Shown in pieces: positions 1-8,654 of a stretch of DNA of 64,000 nt. A model generated the notes under the pieces. The model was not told the DNA's origin. It saw only the letters and a program-made list of their open reading frames with translations, and did no database searches. Position numbers and translations under genes: made by a program. This DNA comes from Streptomyces sp. NBC_00344 (GTDB lineage: Bacteria; Actinomycetota; Actinomycetes; Streptomycetales; Streptomycetaceae): the NCBI RefSeq assembly GCF_036088315.1, contig NZ_CP107996.1:310001-374000 (forward strand), read 5' to 3'. Each line of letters begins with the position of its first letter. Positions within the stretch are counted from its first letter, which is position 1.

Positions 1-2
1 CT

Positions 3-896
3 GATGAGCTGCTGGGCCACCTGGACGAACTCGTCGGCACCATCGACCTGGGCGAGTCGGCGACCGACGCCGCGCCCATCACCGGCGCGACCTGTCTGTA
101 CGCGATCTACGATCCCGCCTCCGGCCGGTGCACCATGGCCCGCGCCGGCCACTTGCCGGCCGCCCTCGTACACCCCGACGGCACCGTGGACTATCCCGAC
201 GTCCCCGCGGGCCTGCCGCTCGGTGTGGGTGGGCTGCCTTTCGAGACCGCCGAACTGCAGCTGCCCGAGGGCAGCCGGCTGGTGCTCTACACCGACGGGC
301 TCGTCGAGGACCGTCACCGCGACATCGACGAGGGCCTGGACCTCCTGCAGACCGCTCTGGCCCAGTCCGACGAGTCGCCGGAGGCAACCTGCGAGGCGGT
401 GCTGGACGCACTGCTCCCGCCGCACCCGAGCGACGACATCGCGCTGCTCGTCGCCCGTACCCGGGTCGTGCCGCCCGACCGGATCGCCGACTGGGAGGTG
501 CCCTCGGACCCGGCGGCCGTGGCAGGCATGCGTGCCTCCGTCACCGAGCAGCTGACGCAGTGGGGACTGGACGAGATGGCCTTCTCCATGGAACTGATCC
601 TCAGCGAACTGATCACCAACTCAATCCGCTATGCCACCGGGCCCATCCACGTGCGGCTGCTCCGGGACCGCACGCTGATCTGCGAGGTCTCCGACACCAG
701 CAACACATCTCCCCATATGCGCTACGCGGCAGGCATGGACGAAGGCGGGCGCGGGCTCTTCCTGGTCGCCCAGTTCGCCGAACGCTGGGGAACCCGGTAC
801 ACCGCCACCGGGAAGGTGATCTGGGCCGAACTGACCCCGGGCGGCGGGCTGCCGGCGCAGGTATGGGACCTGGAAACGCTGGACTACGACCTGTGA
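3..896 (+). CDS. SpoIIE-type PP2C phosphatase fused to HATPase domain (5' truncated by window)
   Basis: The frame is open from the window edge, so the N-terminus lies upstream. The visible part starts inside a PP2C/SpoIIE phosphatase domain: RAGHLP, then LVLYTDGLVEDR and SDDIALLVAR, the late metal-binding segments. An RsbW-like ATPase domain follows, with an N-box (ILSELITNSIRYA) and a G-box (DEGGRGLFLV). Such proteins control anti-sigma/anti-anti-sigma partner switching by dephosphorylating STAS proteins, and the ATPase half may act as a kinase. No other gene in the first 9 kb belongs to this pathway. The family is clear; the sensory N-terminus cannot be seen. Confidence 0.9.
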   Translation, partial: DELLGHLDELVGTIDLGESATDAAPITGATCLYAIYDPASGRCTMARAGHLPAALVHPDGTVDYPDVPAGLPLGVGGLPFETAELQLPEGSRLVLYTDGLVEDRHRDIDEGLDLLQTALAQSDESPEATCEAVLDALLPPHPSDDIALLVARTRVVPPDRIADWEVPSDPAAVAGMRASVTEQLTQWGLDEMAFSMELILSELITNSIRYATGPIHVRLLRDRTLICEVSDTSNTSPHMRYAAGMDEGGRGLFLVAQFAERWGTRYTATGKVIWAELTPGGGLPAQVWDLETLDYDL

Positions 897-1000
897 GCGG
901 GCCTGTGCGGACCCGTCCTGTTCGCCCCCCGAGGTTCCCGGGCAGAGCAGCGGGCTCACGGCCGGCGTCAGCCGCACAGGAGGCCGCATGACCGACTCCC

Positions 1001-1019
1001 CCCGCCCCTGAGGGGCGGG
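1001..1019. terminator. Hairpin downstream of the SpoIIE/ATPase gene
   Basis: Perfect 8-bp GC stem (CCCGCCCC / GGGGCGGG) with a TGA loop, about 100 bp after the stop. There is no U-tract, as is usual in Streptomyces. The rest of 897-1136 shows no gene. Confidence 0.5.
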
Positions 1020-1136
1020 CAATCGCTGTACGCGTCCGGCCCTGTCCCGTTACCGAAGGCCGGCTTCGCTGGGCGGGGGACGTAGCGGGGCCCTCCGGGC
1101 CGCAGGCGGGACGTCGCGGTCGTACAGCGGAGGCGA

Positions 1137-1703
1137 CTATGTGCCCGCAGTCAGGGTTTTGAGCTCGTCGAGCGACTCCCTGATGAACTGCGACAGCTCC
1201 TGCTCGTCGGGCGCCTCGATCCAGCGCTCGAACGCAACCTTGAACACAGCGGTACCCGCCTCGGCGGCCAGGCTGGCGGCCGGGTCCCTCACACCCCGCC
1301 GACGCAACGTATCGGCGAGTGCCGCGGACAGTCGCGCGAGCTTTATCAGCTCACGCTCCTGCAGCTCCGCGTTCGCCACAATGACGGCCTGGCGCTGCCG
1401 TGCATACTCGCGGCGCGCCTGGAACGGAGCGGCAGCGGCCTGCAGTGCTGTTGCTATCGCGTCGATCGGCGCCGCGGAATCAGCCGCACCTGCGAGGGTG
1501 GTCACGAAGAGCTCCTGCAGCGACCCCGCTCCCGCGAACAGCACCTCGCGCTTGTCGGCGAAGTGCCGGAAGAACGTTCGCTCCGTGAGTCCCGCCCGCT
1601 TGGCGATCTCCGCCACGGTGGTCTGTTCGAACCCGCGCTCGCTGTAGAGCTCCAGCGCTGCCTGCTCCAGGCGGCCGCGTGCGTTCGGCTCCCATCGACC
1701 CAT
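1137..1703 (-). CDS. TetR/AcrR-family transcriptional regulator
   Basis: 188 residues. The N-terminal TetR helix-turn-helix spans about residues 10-55 (LEQAALELYSERGFEQTTV, then IAKRAGLTERTFFRHFADK). The C-terminal ligand-binding and dimerisation domain is helical and divergent. The gene is divergent from the SDR gene at 1828 across 124 bp that hold two matching palindromes, so it most likely represses that gene and itself. The ligand cannot be predicted. The ATG start leaves the helix-turn-helix intact. Confidence 0.9.
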   Translation of the reverse strand: MGRWEPNARGRLEQAALELYSERGFEQTTVAEIAKRAGLTERTFFRHFADKREVLFAGAGSLQELFVTTLAGAADSAAPIDAIATALQAAAAPFQARREYARQRQAVIVANAELQERELIKLARLSAALADTLRRRGVRDPAASLAAEAGTAVFKVAFERWIEAPDEQELSQFIRESLDELKTLTAGT

Positions 1704-1718
1704 ACCCAGATCCTACGT

Positions 1719-1769
1719 GATGGCAGTGCCTGACATCGAGTGCTACGGTTGATGACAGCAACTGACATC
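1719..1769. promoter_or_regulatory. Two copies of a 19-bp palindromic operator in the TetR-SDR intergenic region
   Basis: Sites at 1719-1737 and 1751-1769 both read GATG(G/A)CAG-N3-CTGACATC. The arms pair 7 of 8 in each copy. The start-to-start distance is 32 bp, about three helical turns, which would place two dimers on one DNA face. They lie between divergent start codons, the usual place for a TetR operator. Confidence 0.7.
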
Positions 1770-1827
1770 GTTCTGTCCGGGCGCAGATCCCGAGGCGGGG
1801 ACGGTCGATCACCCGGAGGTTCTTCCC

Positions 1828-2733
1828 ATGCGTGTTTTCGTCACCGGCGCGTCCGGCTTCATCGGCTCGGCCGTCGTCCCCGAGCTCATCGGCGCGGGGC
1901 ATCGGGTCGTCGGGCTCGCCCGCTCGGACGCCTCCGCCGATGCCCTCGCCGCCGCCGGGGCCGAGGTGCTCCGCGGTGCTCTCGACGACCTCGACAGCCT
2001 CCGCGAAGGTGCAGCCGCGTCCGACGGCGTGATCCACCTTGCCTACATCCACGACTTCTCCCGGTACGAGAGCGCTGCACGAACCGATGCGCAGGCCATC
2101 GAGACTCTCGGCGCCGCGCTCGAAGGCTCCGGCCGGCCGCTCGTGATCGCGTCCGGAACGCTCGGGCTCACGCCGGGGCGCGTCGCGACCGAACGAGACA
2201 CACCCGATCCCGGGTCGGGCGTGTCGCCCCGGGCCGCCGGCGCGCGGGCGGCGCTCTCCCTCGCCTCGTGCAACGTCCGCTCGTCCGTCGTGCGGTTGTC
2301 CCCTTCAGTGCACGACGAAGGCGATCACGGGTTCATCCCGACCCTGATCGCCATCGCCCGCGACAAGGGCGTATCCGGCTACGCCGGCGACGGTTCCAAC
2401 CGCTGGCCCGCTGTGCACCGGCTCGATGCCGCGCACCTCTTCCGTCTCGCCCTGGAGATCGCCCCGGCGGGATCCGTACTGCACGGGGTCGCCGACGAGG
2501 ACGTGCCGGTCCGCACCATCGCCGAGGTGATCGGCTGGCACCTCGGCCTCCCGGTCGCCGCCATATCCCCCGAGGACACAGCCGAGCACTTCGGCTGGCT
2601 GGGCGCGTTCCTCGCGGCCGACGCCCCGGCATCGAGTGCGCTGACCCGCGAGCTGCTGGGATGGCAGCCGACTCGACCCGGACTCATCGACGATCTCGAC
2701 CAGGGCCACTACTTCCGCAACACGTCCGGGTGA
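1828..2733 (+). CDS. NAD-dependent epimerase/dehydratase-like SDR
   Basis: 301 residues. The N-terminus VTGASGFIGSAV is the GxxGxxG dinucleotide-binding motif of extended/atypical SDRs. RWPAVHRLDAAHLFRLALE is the conserved C-terminal segment of YesF-like oxidoreductases. A canonical YxxxK pair is not obvious around residues 130-145, as in several atypical SDRs. The Shine-Dalgarno GGAGG sits 8 nt before the ATG. The gene is probably controlled by the divergent TetR gene. Its 3' end overlaps the convergent kinase gene by 25 bp. The substrate is unknown. Confidence 0.85.
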   Translation: MRVFVTGASGFIGSAVVPELIGAGHRVVGLARSDASADALAAAGAEVLRGALDDLDSLREGAAASDGVIHLAYIHDFSRYESAARTDAQAIETLGAALEGSGRPLVIASGTLGLTPGRVATERDTPDPGSGVSPRAAGARAALSLASCNVRSSVVRLSPSVHDEGDHGFIPTLIAIARDKGVSGYAGDGSNRWPAVHRLDAAHLFRLALEIAPAGSVLHGVADEDVPVRTIAEVIGWHLGLPVAAISPEDTAEHFGWLGAFLAADAPASSALTRELLGWQPTRPGLIDDLDQGHYFRNTSG

Positions 2734-3659
2734 CGCCCGTTCGTGCCGTCGCCGGCGAGGCGGTCGTGGTCAGCGAGGACTTCGTCGATCACTCGCCGGT
2801 TGACGGCGGCCTGCACCTCGTCGGTGTCGACGCAGCCGGCCAGCACCAGCAGGGCCTTCCACAGCGCCCAGCCCCTGGCCCGTGCCCAGACGTCGTCATC
2901 CTGGGCAACCGCCCGGCGGAACGCTTCCCGGCTGCTGCCCTGGAACATCCCCCACGCGATCACCAGATCGCAGGCCGGATCCCCCACCCCCGAGGTTCCG
3001 AAATCGATGACGGCTGCCAGCTCGCCCTCCACGACCAGCAGGTTGCCCGGGGCGACGTCGCCGTGGAACCACCTGGGCGCTCCGTGCCACTCGGCGGCCA
3101 GAGCCGAGTCCCAGACCGCGGTCGCCCGCTCGGTGTCGACGCGCCCGCTGAGCGCGGACAGGCAGCGGCGGGTCTCGTCGTCGTAGTGGACCGGCGACGC
3201 CCCCCGGTACCAGCTGTGCTCCCCGGCGAGCGGACCGCCCGTGGTGTCGCAGCGCTGGAGGGCGAGGATGAACTCCGCCACCGATGTTGCGAACCGAGCC
3301 ATGTCATCGATGGGCCCGATGGCAGCGGTGCTGCCCTCGAGCCAGCCGCGTACGGACCAGGAAAAGGGATAACCATGGCCGGGGGCGCCCTTGGCCACGA
3401 TCGCCGGGATGGCAACCGGCAGCGACGGAGCCAGCCGGGGCAGCCAGATGTTCTCCTTGTCGACAGCCGGTACGTATCCGGCCGCAGTGGGCAGCCGGAC
3501 GGTCATGCTGTCGCCCAGTCGGTAGGTCCGGTTGTCCCAGCCGTCAACCTCCACCGGGGTCACCGGGAGACCGGCCCACTGCGGGAACTGCTCAGCGATC
3601 AGCCGTTTCACCAGCGCGGCAGTAATGCCGGCGCGGCCGTCGGAGGGGTTCGAAGCCAT
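2709..3659 (-). CDS. Aminoglycoside phosphotransferase (APH)-family kinase
   Basis: 316 residues from the chosen ATG at 3659; the frame extends 12 codons further upstream. The APH/choline-kinase fold shows in WFHGDVAPGNLLV (catalytic Asp, Brenner-type loop) and AVIDFGTSGVGDPACDL (metal-binding DFG-like). The N-terminal WDNRTYRLG resembles the nucleotide-binding loop of this family. Many Streptomyces members phosphorylate unknown small molecules, so an antibiotic substrate should not be assumed. It converges on the SDR gene and overlaps it by 25 bp. Confidence 0.88.
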   Translation of the reverse strand: MASNPSDGRAGITAALVKRLIAEQFPQWAGLPVTPVEVDGWDNRTYRLGDSMTVRLPTAAGYVPAVDKENIWLPRLAPSLPVAIPAIVAKGAPGHGYPFSWSVRGWLEGSTAAIGPIDDMARFATSVAEFILALQRCDTTGGPLAGEHSWYRGASPVHYDDETRRCLSALSGRVDTERATAVWDSALAAEWHGAPRWFHGDVAPGNLLVVEGELAAVIDFGTSGVGDPACDLVIAWGMFQGSSREAFRRAVAQDDDVWARARGWALWKALLVLAGCVDTDEVQAAVNRRVIDEVLADHDRLAGDGTNGRHPDVLRK

Positions 3660-3689
3660 CCCGCGATCATCGCGTTCGGCATTCACGCG

Positions 3690-4001
3690 CCGCAACGGGT
3701 TATCGAGGACCTCTGGGTCGAGACCCTCGCCGCCGACCCCGCCGGCCCCGAAGCACTGCGCGCCAAGCTTCGCGTTCTACCGAACCGCCGACGTGACGAC
3801 CGTACAGAACAAGCGGCGCGCCAAGCGCAGGCTGACGCCCCGGTGCTGACCACCGCCGCCGCGCAGTGCCCGGGCGAGCAGGCCGGGCACACGATGCGGC
3901 TCGCCGCCGACAGGGCGGAAAGCCTGACCCTGCCCGCCTGCGGCCATTCCCCCACCGAGGAAGTTCCCGCGGCGCCGATGGATGCGCTCACACGTTCCTG
4001 A
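3690..4001 (+). pseudogene. Frameshifted remnant of an alpha/beta-hydrolase (epoxide-hydrolase-like) C-terminus
   Basis: Three consecutive fragments in alternating frames make one alpha/beta-hydrolase tail: GPEALRAK (to about 3768), then FAFYRTADVTTVQN in the next frame (from 3769), then from about 3836 back in the first frame ADAPVL and MRLAADRAESLTLPACGHSP, ending at the stop at 4001. The GCGHxPxEE-type segment carries the family's catalytic His. No N-terminal half (HGFPG, GHDWG) is present nearby. This is a 5'-truncated copy with at least two frameshifts. Confidence 0.7.
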
Positions 4002-4097
4002 CCCCCTGCCCGGATGGGCCTCCATGCCCGGTTGCACGGCCGAACCACTGAGACCGGTCTGCCGGGGGGAAACACCGGTGGAAGCGCCCGACCCGGC

Positions 4098-4696
4098 TCA
4101 TGATGCCGAAACCGGCAGGTAGGTGCAGACATGCACACCGGTGCCGCTGATGGCCGTGGAGGCCAGTTCGAGCGTGCGCAGCATGCCGTCTCCAGGGAAG
4201 ATCGTCTTGCCTCCGCCGAGGACCACCGGCATGATCATGAGCCGGAGCTCGTCGACCAGGTCCTCGCGCAGAAGAGTGCGTACGAGAGTCGGGCTGCCCA
4301 TGACCAACAGGTCTCCGCCCTCGGTCTCGTGCAGTTCCCGGATACGGTCGACTGCGGAGGTGCTGGGCGGTGCCGTTCAGGATGCGATGACCAGGGCGCA
4401 AGCCCTGCTGTTCGGACGCCGCACCTGGCAGACGATGGCCGCGGCGTGGCCGGAGCGGGCCGGTGACCCGTTCGCAGACCAGATGAACGCCATTCCGAAA
4501 TACGTCGTGTCCGCGACACTGGGCGACGACGATCTGGCGTGGGACAACACCACGCGCATCCCGGGTGACACGGCGGGTCGAAGAACCGGTGTGACCAGCC
4601 GCCGTGCGCGAAGCCACCTTCGTTGTCCTCGTCAGGTCCGCCCGGCGCCTGCACGACACCGTCCAGACTGATGAACTCACTGATCACGATGCGCAT
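4098..4696 (-). pseudogene. DHFR/RibD-C-family gene disrupted by an internal ~220-bp inversion
   Basis: The minus strand from ATG 4696 encodes [20 protein letters not shown] and continues to FFDP (near 4574), the N-terminus of a DHFR-family protein. The minus strand from about 4355 to 4098 encodes the C-terminus (AVDRIRELHETEGGDLLVMG, then VVLGGGKTIFPGD). The missing middle is on the plus strand at about 4357-4575: AMTRAQALLFGRRTWQTM, then NAIPKYVVSATLGDDDLAWD and NTTRIPGD. Flipping that segment restores one continuous frame of about 199 codons. As written it cannot make the full protein. An RBS (GAGGAG) precedes the ATG. Confidence 0.85.
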
Positions 4697-4924
4697 GGGA
4701 CTCGCTCCTCTTCGCTCTCCTGGCCCACTGCGATGGAGACTGCCTGGCCGCACCGAACTCATCGCCCGCTGCGGCGTCTCCTGAAGCACAGCCTGAACCA
4801 CGGCCGGTCTCCACACGGCGCCGCGAAACCGCCTGACTCCGACGACGCGGTCACCTATCGTCGACGTGATTCCCGGCCCGGGCCGGCTCGGACCGGGTCA
4901 AGGTCCATGACGTGGAGGATGATT

Positions 4925-5890
4925 GTGCGCTACCGCGAGCTGGGACGCAGTGGACTGGCCGTGTCCGAGATCGGTTACGGCGCGTGGGGCATCGGTGAGT
5001 CCAGCTGGGTGGGTGCCACGGAGGACGAATCCGTACGCGCGCTGCACCGGGCCATCGACCTCGGGGTGAATTTCGTCGATACCGCCCGGGGTTACGGAGA
5101 GAGTGAGCGAATCGTCGGCCGTGTCGTCCGTGAACGGGCCGGTGACGAGGTGCACGTGGCGACCAAGGTGCCGCCGAAGAACCGCGTGTGGCCCGCGCCG
5201 GACGGTCTGGACCCGGCCGGGACCTTCCCGGGTGAGCACATCCGGACGAGCCTGGAGACCAGTCTGCTTACCAGCGGCCTGGACCACTTCGACGTACTTC
5301 AGTTCCACGTCTGGAACGATGACTGGATCGGCCGCGGCGACTGGCTGGAGACGATCGGCGAACTGAAGCAGGAGGGGAAAATCCGCCTGTTCGGCGTCTC
5401 CATCAATGACCATGAACCCGAGAGCGCGCTCGCACTCGTACGGAGCGGCGCCGTGGACAGCGTGCAGGTCATCTACAACATCTTCGACCAGGCACCCGCC
5501 GACGCACTGTTGGCGGCCTGCGAGGAGAACGGCGTCGGTGTCATTGTGCGGGTGGCGCTGGACGAGGGTGGCCTCACCGGCCGTATCACTGCCGGCACGA
5601 CGTTCCCGGAAGGCGACTTTCGTAACCGCTACTTCCGCGGCGACCGCCCGGCACAGGTCGAACAGCGGGTGGCCGCGATCGTCGCCGATCTCGGCATCGC
5701 CCCCGATGAGATCGCTGAGCATGCGCTGCGTTTCGTGCTGAGTTCACCGGCGGTCTCCACCGTCATCCCGGGTATGCGCACCCTGCACAACGTGGAGCGC
5801 AACGCGGCTCTGAGCGACGGCCGTCTCCTCACCGCCGACCAGCTCGCCGTACTGGCCAAGCACCGCTGGCCGCGCAACTTCTACTCCTGA
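4925..5890 (+). CDS. Aldo/keto reductase
   Basis: 321 residues starting at GTG 4925, chosen because GGAGG lies 6 nt upstream and the protein then begins [19 protein letters not shown], the usual N-terminus. The AKR catalytic tetrad is visible: Asp in [10 protein letters not shown], Tyr in GYGESE, Lys in VATKV and His in LQFHVW. The C-terminal [16 protein letters not shown] is the NADPH-binding signature. It is a cytosolic oxidoreductase of unknown substrate, monocistronic, next to the decayed DHFR-like gene. Confidence 0.92.
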   Translation: MRYRELGRSGLAVSEIGYGAWGIGESSWVGATEDESVRALHRAIDLGVNFVDTARGYGESERIVGRVVRERAGDEVHVATKVPPKNRVWPAPDGLDPAGTFPGEHIRTSLETSLLTSGLDHFDVLQFHVWNDDWIGRGDWLETIGELKQEGKIRLFGVSINDHEPESALALVRSGAVDSVQVIYNIFDQAPADALLAACEENGVGVIVRVALDEGGLTGRITAGTTFPEGDFRNRYFRGDRPAQVEQRVAAIVADLGIAPDEIAEHALRFVLSSPAVSTVIPGMRTLHNVERNAALSDGRLLTADQLAVLAKHRWPRNFYS

Positions 5891-6099
5891 CCCGCGGGGC
5901 CGCTGCCGGCCCGGGCGCTGTGCGGTTCCCGCCCACGCGACGCCCGGCCGGGCACGCATCGGCCGGCCGAGGACCGGGGCGACGTCCGGGACATCCGCTC
6001 GTATGGGCGGTGCGGGACACCGGCAGTGCGCGGGCACCGGCACGGCTCCCGCGCACTCCGCTTGCTGACCTGACCGCCCTGATCACATAGGCTTGGCGG

Positions 6100-6720
6100 A
6101 TGGCGAAGTACTTCGACGTGCACCCCGACAATCCCCAGCGGCGCACCATCAACAGCGTGGCGGACAGCATCCGCTCAGGCGCCCTCGTCGCTTACCCGAC
6201 GGACTCCTGCTATGCGCTGGGGTGCCAGTTGGGCAACCGTGACGGCATCGGCCGGATCCGGTCGATCCGCAACCTCGACGACCGTCACCACTTCACCCTT
6301 GTCTGCCAGGACTTCGCGCAGCTGGGCCAGTTCGTACACATCGACAACGATGTGTTCCGCGCGATCAAGGCGGCGACCCCCGGCAGCTACACCTTCATCC
6401 TCCCGGCGACGAAGGAGGTGCCGCGTCAGCTGCTGCATCCGAAGAAGAAGACCGTCGGGGTGCGCATCCCCGACCACATTGTCGCTCAGGCCCTGGTCGC
6501 CGAACTCGGTGAGCCGCTGCTGTCCAGCACCCTGCTCATGCCGGACGAGGACGAGCCGATGACGCAGGGCTGGGAGATCAAGGAACGGCTCGACCATGTG
6601 CTGGACGCCGTGGTCGACTCCGGCGACTGCGGCACCGCGCCGACCACGGTCATCGATTTCTCCAGCGGTGAGGCCGAGATCGTACGCCGGGGAGCGGGCG
6701 ACACCTCGCGCTTCGAATAG
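6100..6720 (+). CDS. YciO/YrdC-family (Sua5-like) nucleotide-binding protein
   Basis: 206 residues. The YrdC fold is recognisable by GALVAYPTDSCYALGC, ATPGSYTFILPATKEVP and TVGVRIPDH. Its length and lack of a Sua5 C-terminal domain fit the YciO branch. YrdC/Sua5 makes threonylcarbamoyl-AMP for tRNA t6A; YciO paralogs are weaker or of uncertain role, so I do not claim t6A synthesis. The ATG start has only a weak upstream Shine-Dalgarno. It stands alone. Confidence 0.85.
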   Translation: MAKYFDVHPDNPQRRTINSVADSIRSGALVAYPTDSCYALGCQLGNRDGIGRIRSIRNLDDRHHFTLVCQDFAQLGQFVHIDNDVFRAIKAATPGSYTFILPATKEVPRQLLHPKKKTVGVRIPDHIVAQALVAELGEPLLSSTLLMPDEDEPMTQGWEIKERLDHVLDAVVDSGDCGTAPTTVIDFSSGEAEIVRRGAGDTSRFE

Positions 6721-6781
6721 TCGCAGGCCCTCCCCGGACTCACCCGGTCCGGACCGTCCTGCCGCGTCCGCCGGCCGACAT

Positions 6782-6800
6782 GCCCGCCCGCAGGGCGGGC
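6782..6800. terminator. Hairpin downstream of YciO gene
   Basis: GCCCGCCC-GCA-GGGCGGGC, a perfect 8-bp stem with a 3-nt loop, 61 bp after the YciO stop, in the convergent gap before 6976. Confidence 0.5.
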
Positions 6801-6975
6801 CACTCCCCCGGCCAAGGGCTGCGCCGTACCCCTCGCGGGCGCGCGACGACAGCCACGACACCTCGCCACGCTGTCGGAACGTCCGGATACGTCCGGGATG
6901 AGGACGCTCCTTCGCCGAGCGGCACACCGGCATCCGACACCGCGGGCTGATCCACCACGGATTTCGGGAAAGCCC

Positions 6976-7407
6976 CTAGTGACCGGCCGTGGCAGGGACG
7001 AGGCCGTCGGCCACCAGGCCCGCCATTACCGCCTCGCCCAGGGCCTGAACCGCCGACTGCGGGCGAACCATCACGGTGAACTCCTTGATCCGCCCGTCGC
7101 CGTCGAGGTGCAGCAGATCGATGCCGTGGATCTGCTTGCCGTTCACGGTGGCCCGGAAGAGCAGCACGGCGGCCGGCGCCTCCGTTCCATCGGCGCTGGT
7201 CTCAGCCACGCCGTCGAGATGCCCGACATAGTGGAAGTCCTCAAAGGTACGCAGGAGGACTCCGAAGAGCCCCATCACCATCGGCTTGCCTTCGAACGGC
7301 GTGAACTTCACAGGGCTGTAGAGCCGGATGTCCTCGGTGAACAGGTCGTTGAGCGCGGTGAGGTCGCTGCTGTCGACGGCGCCGCGGAAGCGGTCCACAG
7401 TGGTCAT
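6976..7407 (-). CDS. SnoaL/NTF2-like domain protein
   Basis: 143 residues from ATG 7407, which has AAGGAGA 5 nt upstream; a longer open frame to 7452 would run through the operator. The cone-shaped NTF2-like fold is indicated by TVDRFRGAVDSSDLTALNDL, FEGKPMVMGLF and the terminal strand pattern (IHGIDLLHLDGDGRIKEFTV). Such proteins are small isomerases, cyclases or binding proteins. It is divergent from a PadR regulator across a palindrome-rich spacer and is probably its target. The substrate is unknown. Confidence 0.85.
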   Translation of the reverse strand: MTTVDRFRGAVDSSDLTALNDLFTEDIRLYSPVKFTPFEGKPMVMGLFGVLLRTFEDFHYVGHLDGVAETSADGTEAPAAVLLFRATVNGKQIHGIDLLHLDGDGRIKEFTVMVRPQSAVQALGEAVMAGLVADGLVPATAGH

Positions 7408-7437
7408 GGCTTCTCCTTGATCGGGATGGATCGTCTG

Positions 7438-7465
7438 GTTGATAATCAACATTATGACTAGTCAT
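7438..7465. promoter_or_regulatory. Palindromic operators between SnoaL-like and PadR genes
   Basis: Two perfect palindromes lie side by side: GTTGAT-A-ATCAAC (7438-7450) and ATGACTAGTCAT (7454-7465). A further ATGACT-like half-site lies near 7475-7485. The stretch is AT-rich in a GC-rich genome. ATGAC-type elements suit PadR regulators, which usually bind ATGT-N-ACAT-like sites. It probably controls both divergent genes. Confidence 0.6.
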
Positions 7466-7521
7466 TTTCTTGACTATCATGACTGAGGTTCCATGAACAG
7501 AGGTGTGGAGGAGACGGTCCG

Positions 7522-8103
7522 ATGGCTTTGCGTCACGCCGTGCTGGCGGCTCTGCTCGACGAGGAGCTGAGCGGGTACCAGCTCGCCAAGGCGTTCGACA
7601 TGGGTGTGGCGAACTTCTGGCACGCGCTGCCGCAGCAGCTGTACTCCGAGCTGGCCAAGCTGGAGCAGGAGGGGCTGATCGACGGCCGGGAGGTCGTCCA
7701 GGAGAGCAGACCGAACAAACGCCTCTTCCGGGTCACCGGCGAGGGGCTGGCAGAACTGGAACAGTTCACGGCGGCCGCCGCCAAACCCTCCTTCGTCCGC
7801 GACGACCTGCTCGTCAAGGTCCAGGCCGCCGATCACGTCGGCACCGAGGCGCTCATCGAGCAGCTCACCGAGCGGACCGCCTTCGCCGAGGCCAAGATCG
7901 GACTGTTCGACTCACTGCTGCGGAAGATGCGAGGCAGCATCAGCGAGGAGGACTTTCTGCGCCACGGCGAACGGATCGGCCCGTACCTCACCTGTCTGCG
8001 CGGTCTGGCCTTCGAGCGGGGGAACCGTGACTGGTGCGAGCGCACGGTGGCGGTGCTGCGGGAACGGCGAGCGTCCCCGGACCGGGAACGACCACAGCGG
8101 TAG
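7522..8103 (+). CDS. PadR-family transcriptional regulator
   Basis: 193 residues. The winged-helix N-terminus reads LRHAVLAALLDEELSGYQLA, then ANFWHALPQQLYSELAKLEQ with a wing at about 60-80. The helical Vir_Act_alpha_C dimerisation domain occupies about 95-180. Length and order are standard for the larger PadR subgroup. It is divergent from the SnoaL-like gene, so autoregulation and repression of that neighbour are likely. The effector is unknown. Confidence 0.92.
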   Translation: MALRHAVLAALLDEELSGYQLAKAFDMGVANFWHALPQQLYSELAKLEQEGLIDGREVVQESRPNKRLFRVTGEGLAELEQFTAAAAKPSFVRDDLLVKVQAADHVGTEALIEQLTERTAFAEAKIGLFDSLLRKMRGSISEEDFLRHGERIGPYLTCLRGLAFERGNRDWCERTVAVLRERRASPDRERPQR

Positions 8104-8258
8104 CGGCAGTCAGGGAGGCCCAGAAGCATTCGGGTGAAGCACGGTGAGCCGCATCGGGCAAAGGCCACCTGTGAGCTGAGGATCACATGATGGGCCGTAG
8201 GTCCTCGTGCGGATACGCCCGTATCCGAGCACGCCACGATCACGAAGGATGCACGCAC

Positions 8259-8618
8259 ATGCGATTCAAAAGCGCCGCCCTCCTGGCTGCTACTGGCACG
8301 TTGATCCTGGCGGGTGCCGCCGGCGCCTCCGCCGACGGCGGCGCCCGGGGGGTCGCAGTCGGCTCCCCCGGCATCCTGTCCGGCAACGTCATCCAGGTGC
8401 CGATCAGCGTTCCCATCAACGTCTGCGGCAACTCGGTCAACCTCATCGGCGCTTTCAACCCCACCTTCGGCAACACCTGCATCAACGGTGAGTTCGGCAG
8501 GGGTTACGACGACGGCCGGAACGGAGACCACCACCGCCGCCGCGACGACAACCGCCGCGACAACAACCGCAGCAGCAAGCACCAGAGCAAGAACCACCGC
8601 AGCAGCAACCACCGCTGA
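8259..8618 (+). CDS. Short chaplin with a charged C-terminal tail
   Basis: 119 residues from ATG 8259, with GAAGGA upstream. There is a signal peptide (about 1-25). A single chaplin domain spans about 33-77 with the hallmark two cysteines (Cys56 and Cys74) in CGNSVNLIGAFNPTFGNTC. Chaplins are secreted, disulfide-bonded amyloid proteins that coat aerial hyphae. After the domain come about 40 residues rich in Asp, Arg, Asn and His (DDGRNGDHHRRRDDN and on), which standard short chaplins lack. There is no LPxTG sortase signal. Confidence 0.9.
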   Translation: MRFKSAALLAATGTLILAGAAGASADGGARGVAVGSPGILSGNVIQVPISVPINVCGNSVNLIGAFNPTFGNTCINGEFGRGYDDGRNGDHHRRRDDNRRDNNRSSKHQSKNHRSSNHR

Positions 8619-8654
8619 GGCTCCCTCGGCGCGAGTCGGCGCAACGATGTTTCC

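Noticed and set aside
1740..4001. Long plus-strand open frame across the SDR and APH genes
   Set aside because: It is a frame shadow: its composition is Arg/Gly/Pro-rich and it runs antisense to APH motifs and out of frame with the SDR. Only its last ~100 codons belong to a hydrolase remnant.
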